Shown here in pieces: positions 1 to 6,118 of a DNA stretch of 7,692 nt. The first letter of the stretch is position 1. Each line of letters starts with the position of its first letter. A program made the translations under genes and the position numbers. Under the pieces are notes generated by a model. It did no database searches. It saw nothing but the letters and a program-made list of their open reading frames with translations, and had not been told where the DNA came from. The stretch is from an uncultured Coprococcus sp. GTDB lineage: Bacteria > Bacillota_A > Clostridia > Lachnospirales > Lachnospiraceae. The stretch is taken from positions 1 through 7,692 of the forward strand of contig CAAGAB010000008.1 of NCBI GenBank assembly GCA_900767685.1, written 5' to 3'.

Positions 1-138
<138 letters not shown>

Positions 139-193
139 TTTTAAACAGACCAAAAATATATTAGTTTTAGATTAAATCTGATATAGAATATTG

Positions 194-237
194 AAAGGGA
201 TTATCAAGTGTTTTATCACAAGGTAATCCCTTTTGTT
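194..237 (+). terminator. Intrinsic terminator after tpiA
   Basis: Bases 194-205 pair with 222-233 in a 12-bp stem with one G-U pair (arms AAAGGGATTATC and GGTAATCCCTTT). An inner 3-bp GTG/CAC helix (208-210 with 217-219) tightens the 16-base loop. The stem's descending arm runs into TTTTGTTT. This is a good rho-independent terminator for tpiA. It lies between two convergent genes, so it may also stop the AraC-type gene, but on the minus strand the T-run is short (TTTCAATATT) and that use is less certain. Confidence 0.85.
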
Positions 238-273
238 TACGCTTAGAAAAACAATGTGGTATATTTTCAGGAA

Positions 274-1032
274 CTAAGTCTCTTTTTTATGAAATGGGGT
301 TTGCCTGAAATTTATATTTCTATAATTCACAGGTGTTAGACCAGTATGTAATCTGAACTGTTCGGTAAAGTAACTTTGACTTGGAAATGCGAGAGTCTGT
401 GCTATCTGGGCAGGGCTATAATCAGAGTACATGAGCATATTTCTTGCAGTATCAAGTTTTAGCATTTTTATATAATGTCCGATATTATCTCCGGTCTCTT
501 TTTTGAACAGCCTTGACAGGTATGCCGGGGTGAGATTGACACGTTTTGCCAGAAGCTCAACAGTGATCCTGGTGTGCAGATGATCGTATATGTAGTCTAT
601 GCATTCTGCGACCGGTTTGGAGCATATGGAATTTTTCTTAAGGTTTCGCATTTTTTTTGCATAGTCGATGCACATGAACGCATGTAATTCAGATATATCC
701 TCCACAGACTTCATTGTATCTGACTTTTTTATATAAAAATCACTGAGATTGTAAGCAGTTGCCACATCGAGACCACCTTCAATACAGTATCTTGCAACAA
801 GGGCTGTTGTTATAACAAAATGATATCTTATGTTGTTGACCGGTTTTTCAGATAGTAAGCCGAGTCCTTTTTTATCCTTAAGTGGTGAGGCTTTACACAA
901 TTCTTTAACCTGTTCTGTATCTCCATTTTGTATTATTGAGTAAAATTCGAGTTCAGGGTTATAGGGCGCTCTGTTGGTTGAATCTTCGCGTCTTATAAAT
1001 TCCTGGTAGAATATTTCCTTTGAGTATTTCAT
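274..1032 (-). CDS. AraC/XylS-family transcriptional regulator
   Basis: A 252-residue one-component DNA-binding regulator. The C-terminal third (about residues 140-245) is a typical AraC domain with two helix-turn-helix units. The first is near 157-178 (VELLAKRVNLTPAYLSRLFKKE) and the second near 205-229, ending in the family signature YFTEQFRLHTGLTPVNYR. The N-terminal 135 residues lack an obvious cupin sugar-binding fold and instead resemble the helical sensor region of many Firmicutes AraC proteins (for example RYCIEGGLDVATAYNLSDFY). The ligand cannot be read from the sequence. The start is supported by an AAAGGA ribosome site on the minus strand at about 1044-1049, 11 bases upstream. The gene is divergent from the GH16 beta-glucanase gene across a 224-bp promoter region, so it most likely controls that gene and itself in response to beta-glucan breakdown products; this is inference from arrangement. 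It is intact. Confidence 0.92.
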   Translation of the reverse strand: MKYSKEIFYQEFIRREDSTNRAPYNPELEFYSIIQNGDTEQVKELCKASPLKDKKGLGLLSEKPVNNIRYHFVITTALVARYCIEGGLDVATAYNLSDFYIKKSDTMKSVEDISELHAFMCIDYAKKMRNLKKNSICSKPVAECIDYIYDHLHTRITVELLAKRVNLTPAYLSRLFKKETGDNIGHYIKMLKLDTARNMLMYSDYSPAQIAQTLAFPSQSYFTEQFRLHTGLTPVNYRNINFRQTPFHKKET

Positions 1033-1082
1033 ATGCGTATAAATCCTTTCTAGTAAATTGTGTCAGGGTAAAAATTTATATG

Positions 1083-1100
1083 TTATCAAAAGTTTATAAA
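1083..1100 (+). repeat. Composite element copy 1, TTATCAAAA-N1-TTTATAAA
   Basis: TTATCAAAA at 1083-1091 is followed after one base by the palindrome TTTATAAA at 1093-1100. The same two blocks in the same order and orientation recur at 1188-1207. This is the copy nearer the AraC-type gene. It is a candidate regulator-binding site, but the region is AT-rich and chance similarity is possible. Confidence 0.4.
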
Positions 1101-1108
1101 AGTCTTAC

Positions 1109-1139
1109 TTTACAACTCCTCTATAATATATCATGTAAA
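1109..1139. repeat. Inverted repeat TTTACA-N19-TGTAAA surrounding a TATAAT
   Basis: TTTACA (1109-1114) and its exact reverse complement TGTAAA (1134-1139) are centred 25 bp apart, with a perfect -10-like TATAAT at 1122-1127 between them. Neither arm is placed as a good -35 for that -10 (the upstream spacing is only 7 bp). The half-sites may be an operator rather than promoter boxes. They are short and in AT-rich DNA, so confidence is low. Confidence 0.3.
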
Positions 1140-1187
1140 CGGTATAAAAAGCAATAAAACGATATATGGTAAATGTATAAGATGTTA

Positions 1188-1207
1188 TTATCAAAATACT
1201 TTATAAA
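1188..1207 (+). repeat. Composite element copy 2, TTATCAAAA-N3-TTTATAAA
   Basis: TTATCAAAA at 1188-1196 is followed after three bases by TTTATAAA at 1200-1207. It begins 105 bp after copy 1, close to ten helical turns, so both copies would face the same side of the DNA. It overlaps the weak -35 position proposed for the GH16 promoter (TTATAA, 1201-1206), which is where an AraC-family activator often sits. Confidence 0.4.
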
Positions 1208-1229
1208 GATGCGACGTCGTGAATATTAT
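1201..1229 (+). promoter_or_regulatory. Candidate activator-dependent promoter of the GH16 gene
   Basis: TTATAA (1201-1206, poor -35) and TATTAT (1224-1229, five of six matches to the -10 consensus) are separated by exactly 17 bp. Transcription would start near 1236, leaving a short leader of about 20 bases that still contains the ribosome site at 1242-1250. The weak -35 overlapped by a repeated element fits an activated promoter. The TATAAT at 1122-1127 is an alternative -10 with a longer leader. Confidence 0.35.
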
Positions 1230-1241
1230 CATTTTATTTTT

Positions 1242-1250
1242 GGAGAGGAG
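1242..1250 (+). promoter_or_regulatory. Strong ribosome binding site deciding the GH16 start
   Basis: GGAGAGGAG lies six bases before the ATG at 1257. The reading frame is open further upstream to an ATG at 1173, but that codon has no purine-rich site before it, and using it would bury the signal peptide 28 residues inside the protein. This site therefore fixes the start. Confidence 0.88.
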
Positions 1251-1256
1251 TATTTT

Positions 1257-4200
1257 ATGAGAAGGTTAAAACAGCTTGTGGCTATGATGCTTGTCGTTTG
1301 CATGTTGATCACTCTGTGTCCATCAGATGTTAGCGCTGCAACATCAAAAGCTGCGGTAAAGTCTGTAACTGTGACAAATCTTGTCACAAATAAACTTGTA
1401 CTAAAAAAGGGTACAAAGTTTCAGGTGAAACCTAGAGTTGTAGTTACAGGTAGGATCAGTAAAAAAGTAACATATGTATCATCAAATAAGAAGATAGTTA
1501 CAGTAGACAACAAGGGTGTTGTCAAAGCGGTAAAATCAGGAAAAGCGGTTGTAGCAGTGAAGAGTGCTGCAAACCCAAAGGTAATGTATAAGTTTAATGT
1601 TTATGTTGGGGTTCCTACGAAGACTGTTACATTGTCTGCAAAGGCTGTGAACATGTTTAAAGGAACCAGCAGGACGTTAAAAGCTTCAATTGCTCCAAAG
1701 AATGCCACATATAAGGGAATTCAGTGGTCATCATCAGATAAAAGAATAGCAACAGTTTCCTCGAAAGGTGTTGTAAAAGCAGTTAAGGTTGGAACAGTAT
1801 ATATAACTGCGAAAGCTATGGATGGAAGTGGTAAATATGCAAGATGTAAGATTACAGTAAAACAGCCAGTTACTTCTATCAAGCTTTCAGCGGCAACACT
1901 CACTATCACAGAGGGAAGCAGTAAAACTCTTACAGCTGCTGTCGCTCCTGCATCGGCAACCAGCAAGACGTTAAGTTGGACATCGAGCAATAAAAAGGTT
2001 GCAACGGTTTCAACAAAAGGCGTTGTGAAGGCTATAGCACCAGGTACAGCTACAATCACAGCTAAAGCTGCGGACGGTTCAGGAAAGAAAGCAACATGTA
2101 AAGTGACTGTAAAGAAGAAGGTGACAGTAGAAAATAGATATGAGTCGCAGGGGTACAAACTCTTGTGGCATGATGAGTTTAACGGAACAGAGCTCAACCG
2201 TGATATTTGGAATGTTGAACTTCATGAGCCTGGCTGGGTCAATAATGAGCTTCAGGCATATGTTGATTCTGAAGATAATATAAAAGTCAAGAATGGCACA
2301 CTTATTATAAGCTCGAAGAAAAAAGTAAATGAGGATGGTTCCATATCATATACATCAGGAAGAGTAAACACACAGAATAAGCAGGATTTCAAGTATGGCA
2401 GAGTACAGTTCAGAGCAAAGGTTCCTACAGGTAAGGGCTATCTTCCTGCAGCATGGATGATGCCTACAAATGAGAGTCTGTATGGACAGTGGCCTAGATG
2501 TGGTGAGATAGATGTGATGGAGGTTCTTGGAGACAATACATATACAACCTATGGAACGATTCACTATGGCAATCCGCATTCAGAGTCACAGGGAAAATAT
2601 ACACTTTCAAATGGAAAGTCATTTGCGGACAGCTATCATGTATTTACATGCGACTGGGAGCCTGGAAAAATTACATGGTATGTAGATGGAGTTAAGATGC
2701 ATGAGGAAAGTGACTGGTATTCAACGACAGCAGGAAAGGGAACTGTTACATATCCTGCACCATTTGATCAGCCATTCTACGTGATACTTAATCTTGCAGT
2801 TGGTGGCAACTGGCCTGGAAATCCTGACGCAGATGCAGATTATATCAACAGTGAAAGTCTGTATGTTGATTATGTAAGGGTATACCAGAAGGATTCTTAT
2901 GACGAAAATGTGACAAAGCCAGAGCGTGAAGTTATAATTCGTGATCCGGATGAAAATGGCAATTATGTAATAAATGGTGATTTTAGTGAGACCGAGGATC
3001 TGGGAGATGCAGAAAACTGGATTTTTATGGCGCAGAATGGCGGCGAAGGAACAGCGGTCATCGAGAACAATACAATCAACATAAATACAATTGATGCAGG
3101 AACGGTTGATTACAGCATACAGCTGGTACAGCCTGATATTCCTGTAGAAAAAGGTGCCACATACAAGCTTTCATTTGATGCGTGGGCGGATGAGGCGAGA
3201 ACAGGCATAATTGATGTCTCAGCGCCAACCAGATCATGGGGAAGATATCTTAAGGATACAAAATTTGATATGACAACAGAGAAACAGACATTTGAGTATG
3301 AGTATACGATGACTGATTCATCTGATGACAAGGGAAGAATAGAATTCAACTTCGGTAATCAGGGAAGCGTGGCTGGTGTACATATTGCAAATGTAAAGCT
3401 GGTAAAGACAAATCAGACTGAGATAGTTGACAAGAAGACGATCCTCGCTGATGGAAACCTTGTTTACAATGGAGAATTTCAGGAAGGAACAGGAAGACTT
3501 GGATATTGGACAGTCAGCAACAATTGCGGTGCTGAGTATAAGGTGACAGGTCTGTCTGACGGAAGAAGATTTTCATACAAGTCATTGGATGAGAGTGTAG
3601 ATGGCAACTTCGTATTATCACAGGATGAGCTTGCGTATGCCCCAAATACAAAGTATGTACTTAAATTTGACGCTGAGACTGCAACTGAGGGAAAGAATAT
3701 AATTATCACTACAGGAGATTCAAAGTTTGCTGTAACTCTGGATAAAGGAATTAAGAATTATGTTTACAAGTTTGAGACCGGAGAAGAAGTGATTGACAGT
3801 TCAATCAGCATTGATTTTGGTAACAGCGGAGAAGTTCTGTTAGACAATGTGAAGATAATGCAGGATTCACTTCTTCTCAATGGAGATTTTTCAGCAGATT
3901 TTGCTGGATATGATGTGTATATAGACAGCAGTGCGGATGCAGATGCTGTTGTGGACAGCCAGAAGGAGAACAATGCTGCTGACTTCACAATAAAGAATTC
4001 AGGTGACCAAAACTGGAAGATACAGCTCAAGCAGAATAATATCAAGCTTGAGAAAGGTCAGTGGTACAAGTTTTCATTTGATATAAAGAGCTCTGTGTCG
4101 AGAACTGTTCAGTACGCGATACAGAGGGATGGAAGCACGCATAAGGATAGTACAGGTGCAGAGGACTGGACACCGTATGTTCAGGAGACAGTAAAGCTTG

Positions 4201-4892
4201 ATGCATACGATCAGGCTGATCAGAAATATGCGACTGTTTCAAACACATTCCAGATGGCCTGTGACACAGACGAAGAGAGTATTTTCAATATTGCACTTGG
4301 CGCAGGTGGAGAAAATGGTTCGGAAATTACTGATCAGCATAGAATCTGTATTGACAATATTGTCCTTGAAAAGACTTCAGCTCCAGAGATAGATGTGCCT
4401 GTAGGCAAGAATCTTATCACAAATTCAGAATTTGAGATGAGTGAGGATGGTAGCCTTGCTGGTTGGGAAAATGCAGTAACTGCTCCTGGAGATGCCACAT
4501 TTGAGGCTGGAGATGGAAAGATCACATACAGTGTTGCAAACGTGGGTGAGGCAGACTGGAACATCCAGCTTAAGCAGATGGGATTATCCCTTGAGCAGGG
4601 CGAGTCATATACGCTTAAATGTACATTGGTTTCTGATGTTGATAGAGTTGTGAAAGTTGCTGTAATGACTCCTTCAGCTGGATATGCATGGCATGGCGGT
4701 GAAGATGTAGTTCTTACAGCTGGTGAGGCTAAGGATATAACACTCACAATTACACCTAAGGAAGAAGTTTTCACAGATGGTATCACTGTTGATACAGGTG
4801 CCGGATTATTCTTCTCAATGGGATATGTTGAAGGATACACACTTGGAGCACATACAGTTTCTATATCAAATGTATCATTCACAAAAAATTAA
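1257..4892 (+). CDS. Secreted multimodular GH16 beta-glucanase (laminarinase/lichenase type) with three Big2 and four CBM4_9-like modules
   Basis: A 1211-residue extracellular enzyme that should cleave beta-1,3 or mixed beta-1,3/1,4-glucans. Modules in order: signal peptide 1-27 (MRRLK, hydrophobic core, cleavage after VSA); three Ig-like Big2 repeats at about 33-117, 119-202 and 204-288, each with the KGVVKA turn; GH16 catalytic domain about 298-546; and four jelly-roll CBM4_9-like modules at about 568-717, 732-868, 871-1039 and 1051-1210. The catalytic motif is EIDVME, giving nucleophile E417, D419 and acid/base E422, all present. WHDEFNG near 304 and WYVDG near 474 are also typical of the family. 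The start at 1257 is chosen because GGAGAGGAG (1242-1250) lies six bases upstream and a proper signal peptide follows. No LPXTG motif, SLH domain or C-terminal membrane segment is seen, so attachment, if any, is non-covalent. The exact substrate is inferred from family. Confidence 0.93.
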   Translation: MRRLKQLVAMMLVVCMLITLCPSDVSAATSKAAVKSVTVTNLVTNKLVLKKGTKFQVKPRVVVTGRISKKVTYVSSNKKIVTVDNKGVVKAVKSGKAVVAVKSAANPKVMYKFNVYVGVPTKTVTLSAKAVNMFKGTSRTLKASIAPKNATYKGIQWSSSDKRIATVSSKGVVKAVKVGTVYITAKAMDGSGKYARCKITVKQPVTSIKLSAATLTITEGSSKTLTAAVAPASATSKTLSWTSSNKKVATVSTKGVVKAIAPGTATITAKAADGSGKKATCKVTVKKKVTVENRYESQGYKLLWHDEFNGTELNRDIWNVELHEPGWVNNELQAYVDSEDNIKVKNGTLIISSKKKVNEDGSISYTSGRVNTQNKQDFKYGRVQFRAKVPTGKGYLPAAWMMPTNESLYGQWPRCGEIDVMEVLGDNTYTTYGTIHYGNPHSESQGKYTLSNGKSFADSYHVFTCDWEPGKITWYVDGVKMHEESDWYSTTAGKGTVTYPAPFDQPFYVILNLAVGGNWPGNPDADADYINSESLYVDYVRVYQKDSYDENVTKPEREVIIRDPDENGNYVINGDFSETEDLGDAENWIFMAQNGGEGTAVIENNTININTIDAGTVDYSIQLVQPDIPVEKGATYKLSFDAWADEARTGIIDVSAPTRSWGRYLKDTKFDMTTEKQTFEYEYTMTDSSDDKGRIEFNFGNQGSVAGVHIANVKLVKTNQTEIVDKKTILADGNLVYNGEFQEGTGRLGYWTVSNNCGAEYKVTGLSDGRRFSYKSLDESVDGNFVLSQDELAYAPNTKYVLKFDAETATEGKNIIITTGDSKFAVTLDKGIKNYVYKFETGEEVIDSSISIDFGNSGEVLLDNVKIMQDSLLLNGDFSADFAGYDVYIDSSADADAVVDSQKENNAADFTIKNSGDQNWKIQLKQNNIKLEKGQWYKFSFDIKSSVSRTVQYAIQRDGSTHKDSTGAEDWTPYVQETVKLDAYDQADQKYATVSNTFQMACDTDEESIFNIALGAGGENGSEITDQHRICIDNIVLEKTSAPEIDVPVGKNLITNSEFEMSEDGSLAGWENAVTAPGDATFEAGDGKITYSVANVGEADWNIQLKQMGLSLEQGESYTLKCTLVSDVDRVVKVAVMTPSAGYAWHGGEDVVLTAGEAKDITLTITPKEEVFTDGITVDTGAGLFFSMGYVEGYTLGAHTVSISNVSFTKN

Positions 4893-4925
4893 TTTAGACC
4901 CCTAAAAATAACCTATATACCTTTG

Positions 4926-4970
4926 GACAGCCGGCAGTGGGCAAAACTCACTGTCGGCTGTCATTTTCTT
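4926..4970 (+). terminator. Strong intrinsic terminator after the GH16 gene
   Basis: Bases 4926-4941 pair with 4947-4962 in a 16-bp GC-rich stem with two G-U pairs (outer arms GACAGCCGGCAGTG and CACTGTCGGCTGTC), closed by a CAAAA loop and followed by ATTTTCTTT. It begins 34 bases after the GH16 stop codon and should isolate that gene from exoA. Confidence 0.93.
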
Positions 4971-5026
4971 TGAAATTTTTTGAAATTTTCGTAGCTGGTG
5001 AAACTGATCAGATATACTGATGGGGT

Positions 5027-5055
5027 TTGTGTGAGAAAATAAAATATGATAAAAT
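5027..5055 (+). promoter_or_regulatory. Candidate extended -10 promoter for exoA
   Basis: TTGTGT (5027-5032) and TAAAAT (5050-5055) are 17 bp apart. The -10 box is preceded by TG one base upstream (TGATAAAAT), the extended -10 form common in Gram-positive promoters, which can compensate for the imperfect -35. Transcription would start near 5062, about 40 bases before the exoA start. The terminator upstream makes a separate promoter necessary. Confidence 0.55.
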
Positions 5056-5089
5056 AAGTAATATTTCAAAATACAATGGAAGGATGAAG

Positions 5090-5107
5090 ATGTGTAAAAA
5101 TTTATGA
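5090..5107 (+). CDS. Five-codon upstream reading frame (MCKNL) overlapping the exoA start
   Basis: GGAAGG at 5078-5083 is the only good ribosome site before exoA. It lies six bases from the ATG at 5090 but 20 bases from the exoA ATG at 5104, too far for normal direct initiation. Translation from 5090 gives MCKNL and stops at TGA 5105-5107, overlapping the exoA start codon as ATGA. This is the classic layout for translational coupling, so ribosomes may reach exoA by re-initiating. A frame this short has no coding signal of its own, and it could simply be an artefact of a distant ribosome site. Confidence 0.4.
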   Translation: MCKNL

Positions 5108-5862
5108 AAAAACTGATCTCATGGAATGTAAATGGTATAAGGGCCTGCGCCGGTAAAGGTTTCATGGACTTTTTTAATAGTATAGATGCGGATATATTCT
5201 GTATACAGGAGTCCAAGATGCAGGAAGGACAGTTGACGCTTGATATGCCGGGATATCATCAGTACTGGAACTATGCGGATAAGAAGGGGTATTCGGGAAC
5301 TGCTATTTTTACAAAAGAAGAACCTTTGAGTGTTACAAATGGTATAGGCATAGATGAACACGATCATGAAGGGCGTGTAATAACACTGGAATATTCAAGT
5401 TTCTACATGGTAACTGTTTATACGCCGAACTCACAGAATGAGCTGGCAAGACTTGATTACAGGATGGAATGGGAGGACGCTTTCAAAGCATATCTGAAAA
5501 CACTTGAAGAAAATAAGCCGGTTATTGTGTGTGGTGATATGAATGTTGCACACAAGGAAATAGATCTGAAAAATCCAAAGACAAACAGGAAGAATGCGGG
5601 ATTTACCGATGAAGAAAGAGAAAAGATGACTGAACTTCTTGATAATGGTTTTATTGACACCTTCAGGTATTTCTATCCTGACAAGGAAAATATATATTCG
5701 TGGTGGTCGTACAGATTCAAGGCAAGGGAGAAGAATGCAGGATGGCGTATCGACTACTTTCTCACATCTGAAAGTTTAAAGGACAAGCTTGTCGATGCCA
5801 AGATCCACACCGATATCATGGGATCTGATCATTGTCCGGTTGAGCTGGATATTGACATGTAG
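5104..5862 (+). CDS. exoA: Exodeoxyribonuclease III / AP endonuclease (ExoIII family)
   Basis: A 252-residue metal-dependent cytoplasmic DNA repair nuclease of the endonuclease/exonuclease/phosphatase superfamily. It incises DNA at abasic sites in base excision repair and trims 3' ends. All family motifs are present in order: SWNVNGIRA (Asn8), IQESK (Glu36), VTVYTPNS (Tyr106), CGDMNVAH (Asp145, Asn147), YSWWSYR near 198-204, GWRIDYF (Asp217) and the terminal GSDHCPV (Asp242, His243). Length is normal for the bacterial family. The start is firm: an in-frame TAA at 5095-5097 excludes anything much longer, and [11 protein letters not shown] is the usual beginning. It has no functional link to the flanking sugar genes and its own promoter is likely. 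No terminator is seen after it, so its transcript may run into gpmI. The symbol follows Bacillus usage; xth is the enterobacterial equivalent. Confidence 0.96.
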   Translation: MKKLISWNVNGIRACAGKGFMDFFNSIDADIFCIQESKMQEGQLTLDMPGYHQYWNYADKKGYSGTAIFTKEEPLSVTNGIGIDEHDHEGRVITLEYSSFYMVTVYTPNSQNELARLDYRMEWEDAFKAYLKTLEENKPVIVCGDMNVAHKEIDLKNPKTNRKNAGFTDEEREKMTELLDNGFIDTFRYFYPDKENIYSWWSYRFKAREKNAGWRIDYFLTSESLKDKLVDAKIHTDIMGSDHCPVELDIDM

Positions 5863-5959
5863 TATGGCTGAAACATAAAACTGGAAACACAAGTGATTAT
5901 ATTTACAGGTATATGTATCTAATATAACAAAAAACATTGATAAAGCGAGTCATCACAGC

Positions 5960-5988
5960 TTGAAAAATTAGCATTATATAAGTATAAT
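5960..5988 (+). promoter_or_regulatory. Near-consensus sigma-A promoter of gpmI
   Basis: TTGAAA (5960-5965) and a perfect TATAAT (5983-5988) are separated by 17 bp. Five of six -35 bases and all six -10 bases match the housekeeping consensus, making this the best promoter in the window. Transcription would begin near 5995 and leave a leader of about 125 bases before gpmI. A strong constitutive promoter suits a glycolytic gene separated from its usual operon partners. Confidence 0.82.
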
Positions 5989-6013
5989 CTCAATGAGTGA
6001 ATTATGATTAAGA

Positions 6014-6093
6014 GACTGCCCGGTGTGACTATGGCGTGGATGATCTTATCTCATGACATGGTGTAGGATATATTTATCTGCATGATGGCAGTC
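6014..6093 (+). other. Leader region of gpmI closed by a perfect 7-bp long-range stem
   Basis: GACTGCC at 6014-6020 is exactly complementary to GGCAGTC at 6087-6093, enclosing 66 bases inside the predicted 5' untranslated region. The right arm ends 12 bases before the AAGGAG ribosome site (6106-6111). The pairing could form a multi-branched leader domain. No known riboswitch core was recognised in the enclosed part, and no terminator-like T-run follows. A 7-bp match over this distance could be chance. Confidence 0.3.
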
Positions 6094-6118
6094 GGAATAA
6101 ATAAAAAGGAGAAAAATT

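Larger units (their letters stand above)
1033..1256. promoter_or_regulatory. Divergent regulatory region between the AraC-type gene and the GH16 gene
   Basis: This 224-bp AT-rich stretch must carry the promoters for both flanking genes. It contains two copies of an AT-rich composite element (1083-1100 and 1188-1207), an inverted repeat TTTACA/TGTAAA (1109-1114 and 1134-1139) around a perfect TATAAT at 1122-1127, and an 8-bp palindrome CGACGTCG at 1212-1219. No promoter with both boxes near consensus was found for either direction. That fits activator-dependent transcription, which is what a neighbouring AraC protein would provide. The regulatory role is inferred from position. Confidence 0.6.

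Noticed and set aside
1173..1256. A 28-residue N-terminal extension of the GH16 protein from an in-frame ATG at 1173
   Set aside because: There is no ribosome site before 1173, the segment would bury the signal peptide, and an excellent ribosome site precedes the ATG at 1257.
1721..2197. Long minus-strand open frames inside the GH16 gene, such as this one and 4334-4882
   Set aside because: They are mirror frames of repetitive Ser/Thr/Val/Ala-rich coding sequence, have no ribosome sites or recognisable domains, and the plus-strand protein is fully explained.
4971..4990. Tandem ten-base repeat TGAAATTTTT / TGAAATTTTC directly after the GH16 terminator
   Set aside because: Only two imperfect copies of an AT-rich unit overlapping the terminator tail; it is easily explained by chance and has no visible function.
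5897..5927. A TTATATT/AATATAA hairpin after exoA that might be a terminator
   Set aside because: The stem is seven A-T pairs with a 17-base loop and is followed by CAAAAAACA rather than a T-run, so it should not terminate exoA transcription.
6004..6066. A 20-codon frame in the gpmI leader (begins MIKRLPGVTMAW)
   Set aside because: There is no ribosome site upstream, no recognisable peptide pattern, and an ORF this short is expected by chance. It was not called as a leader peptide.
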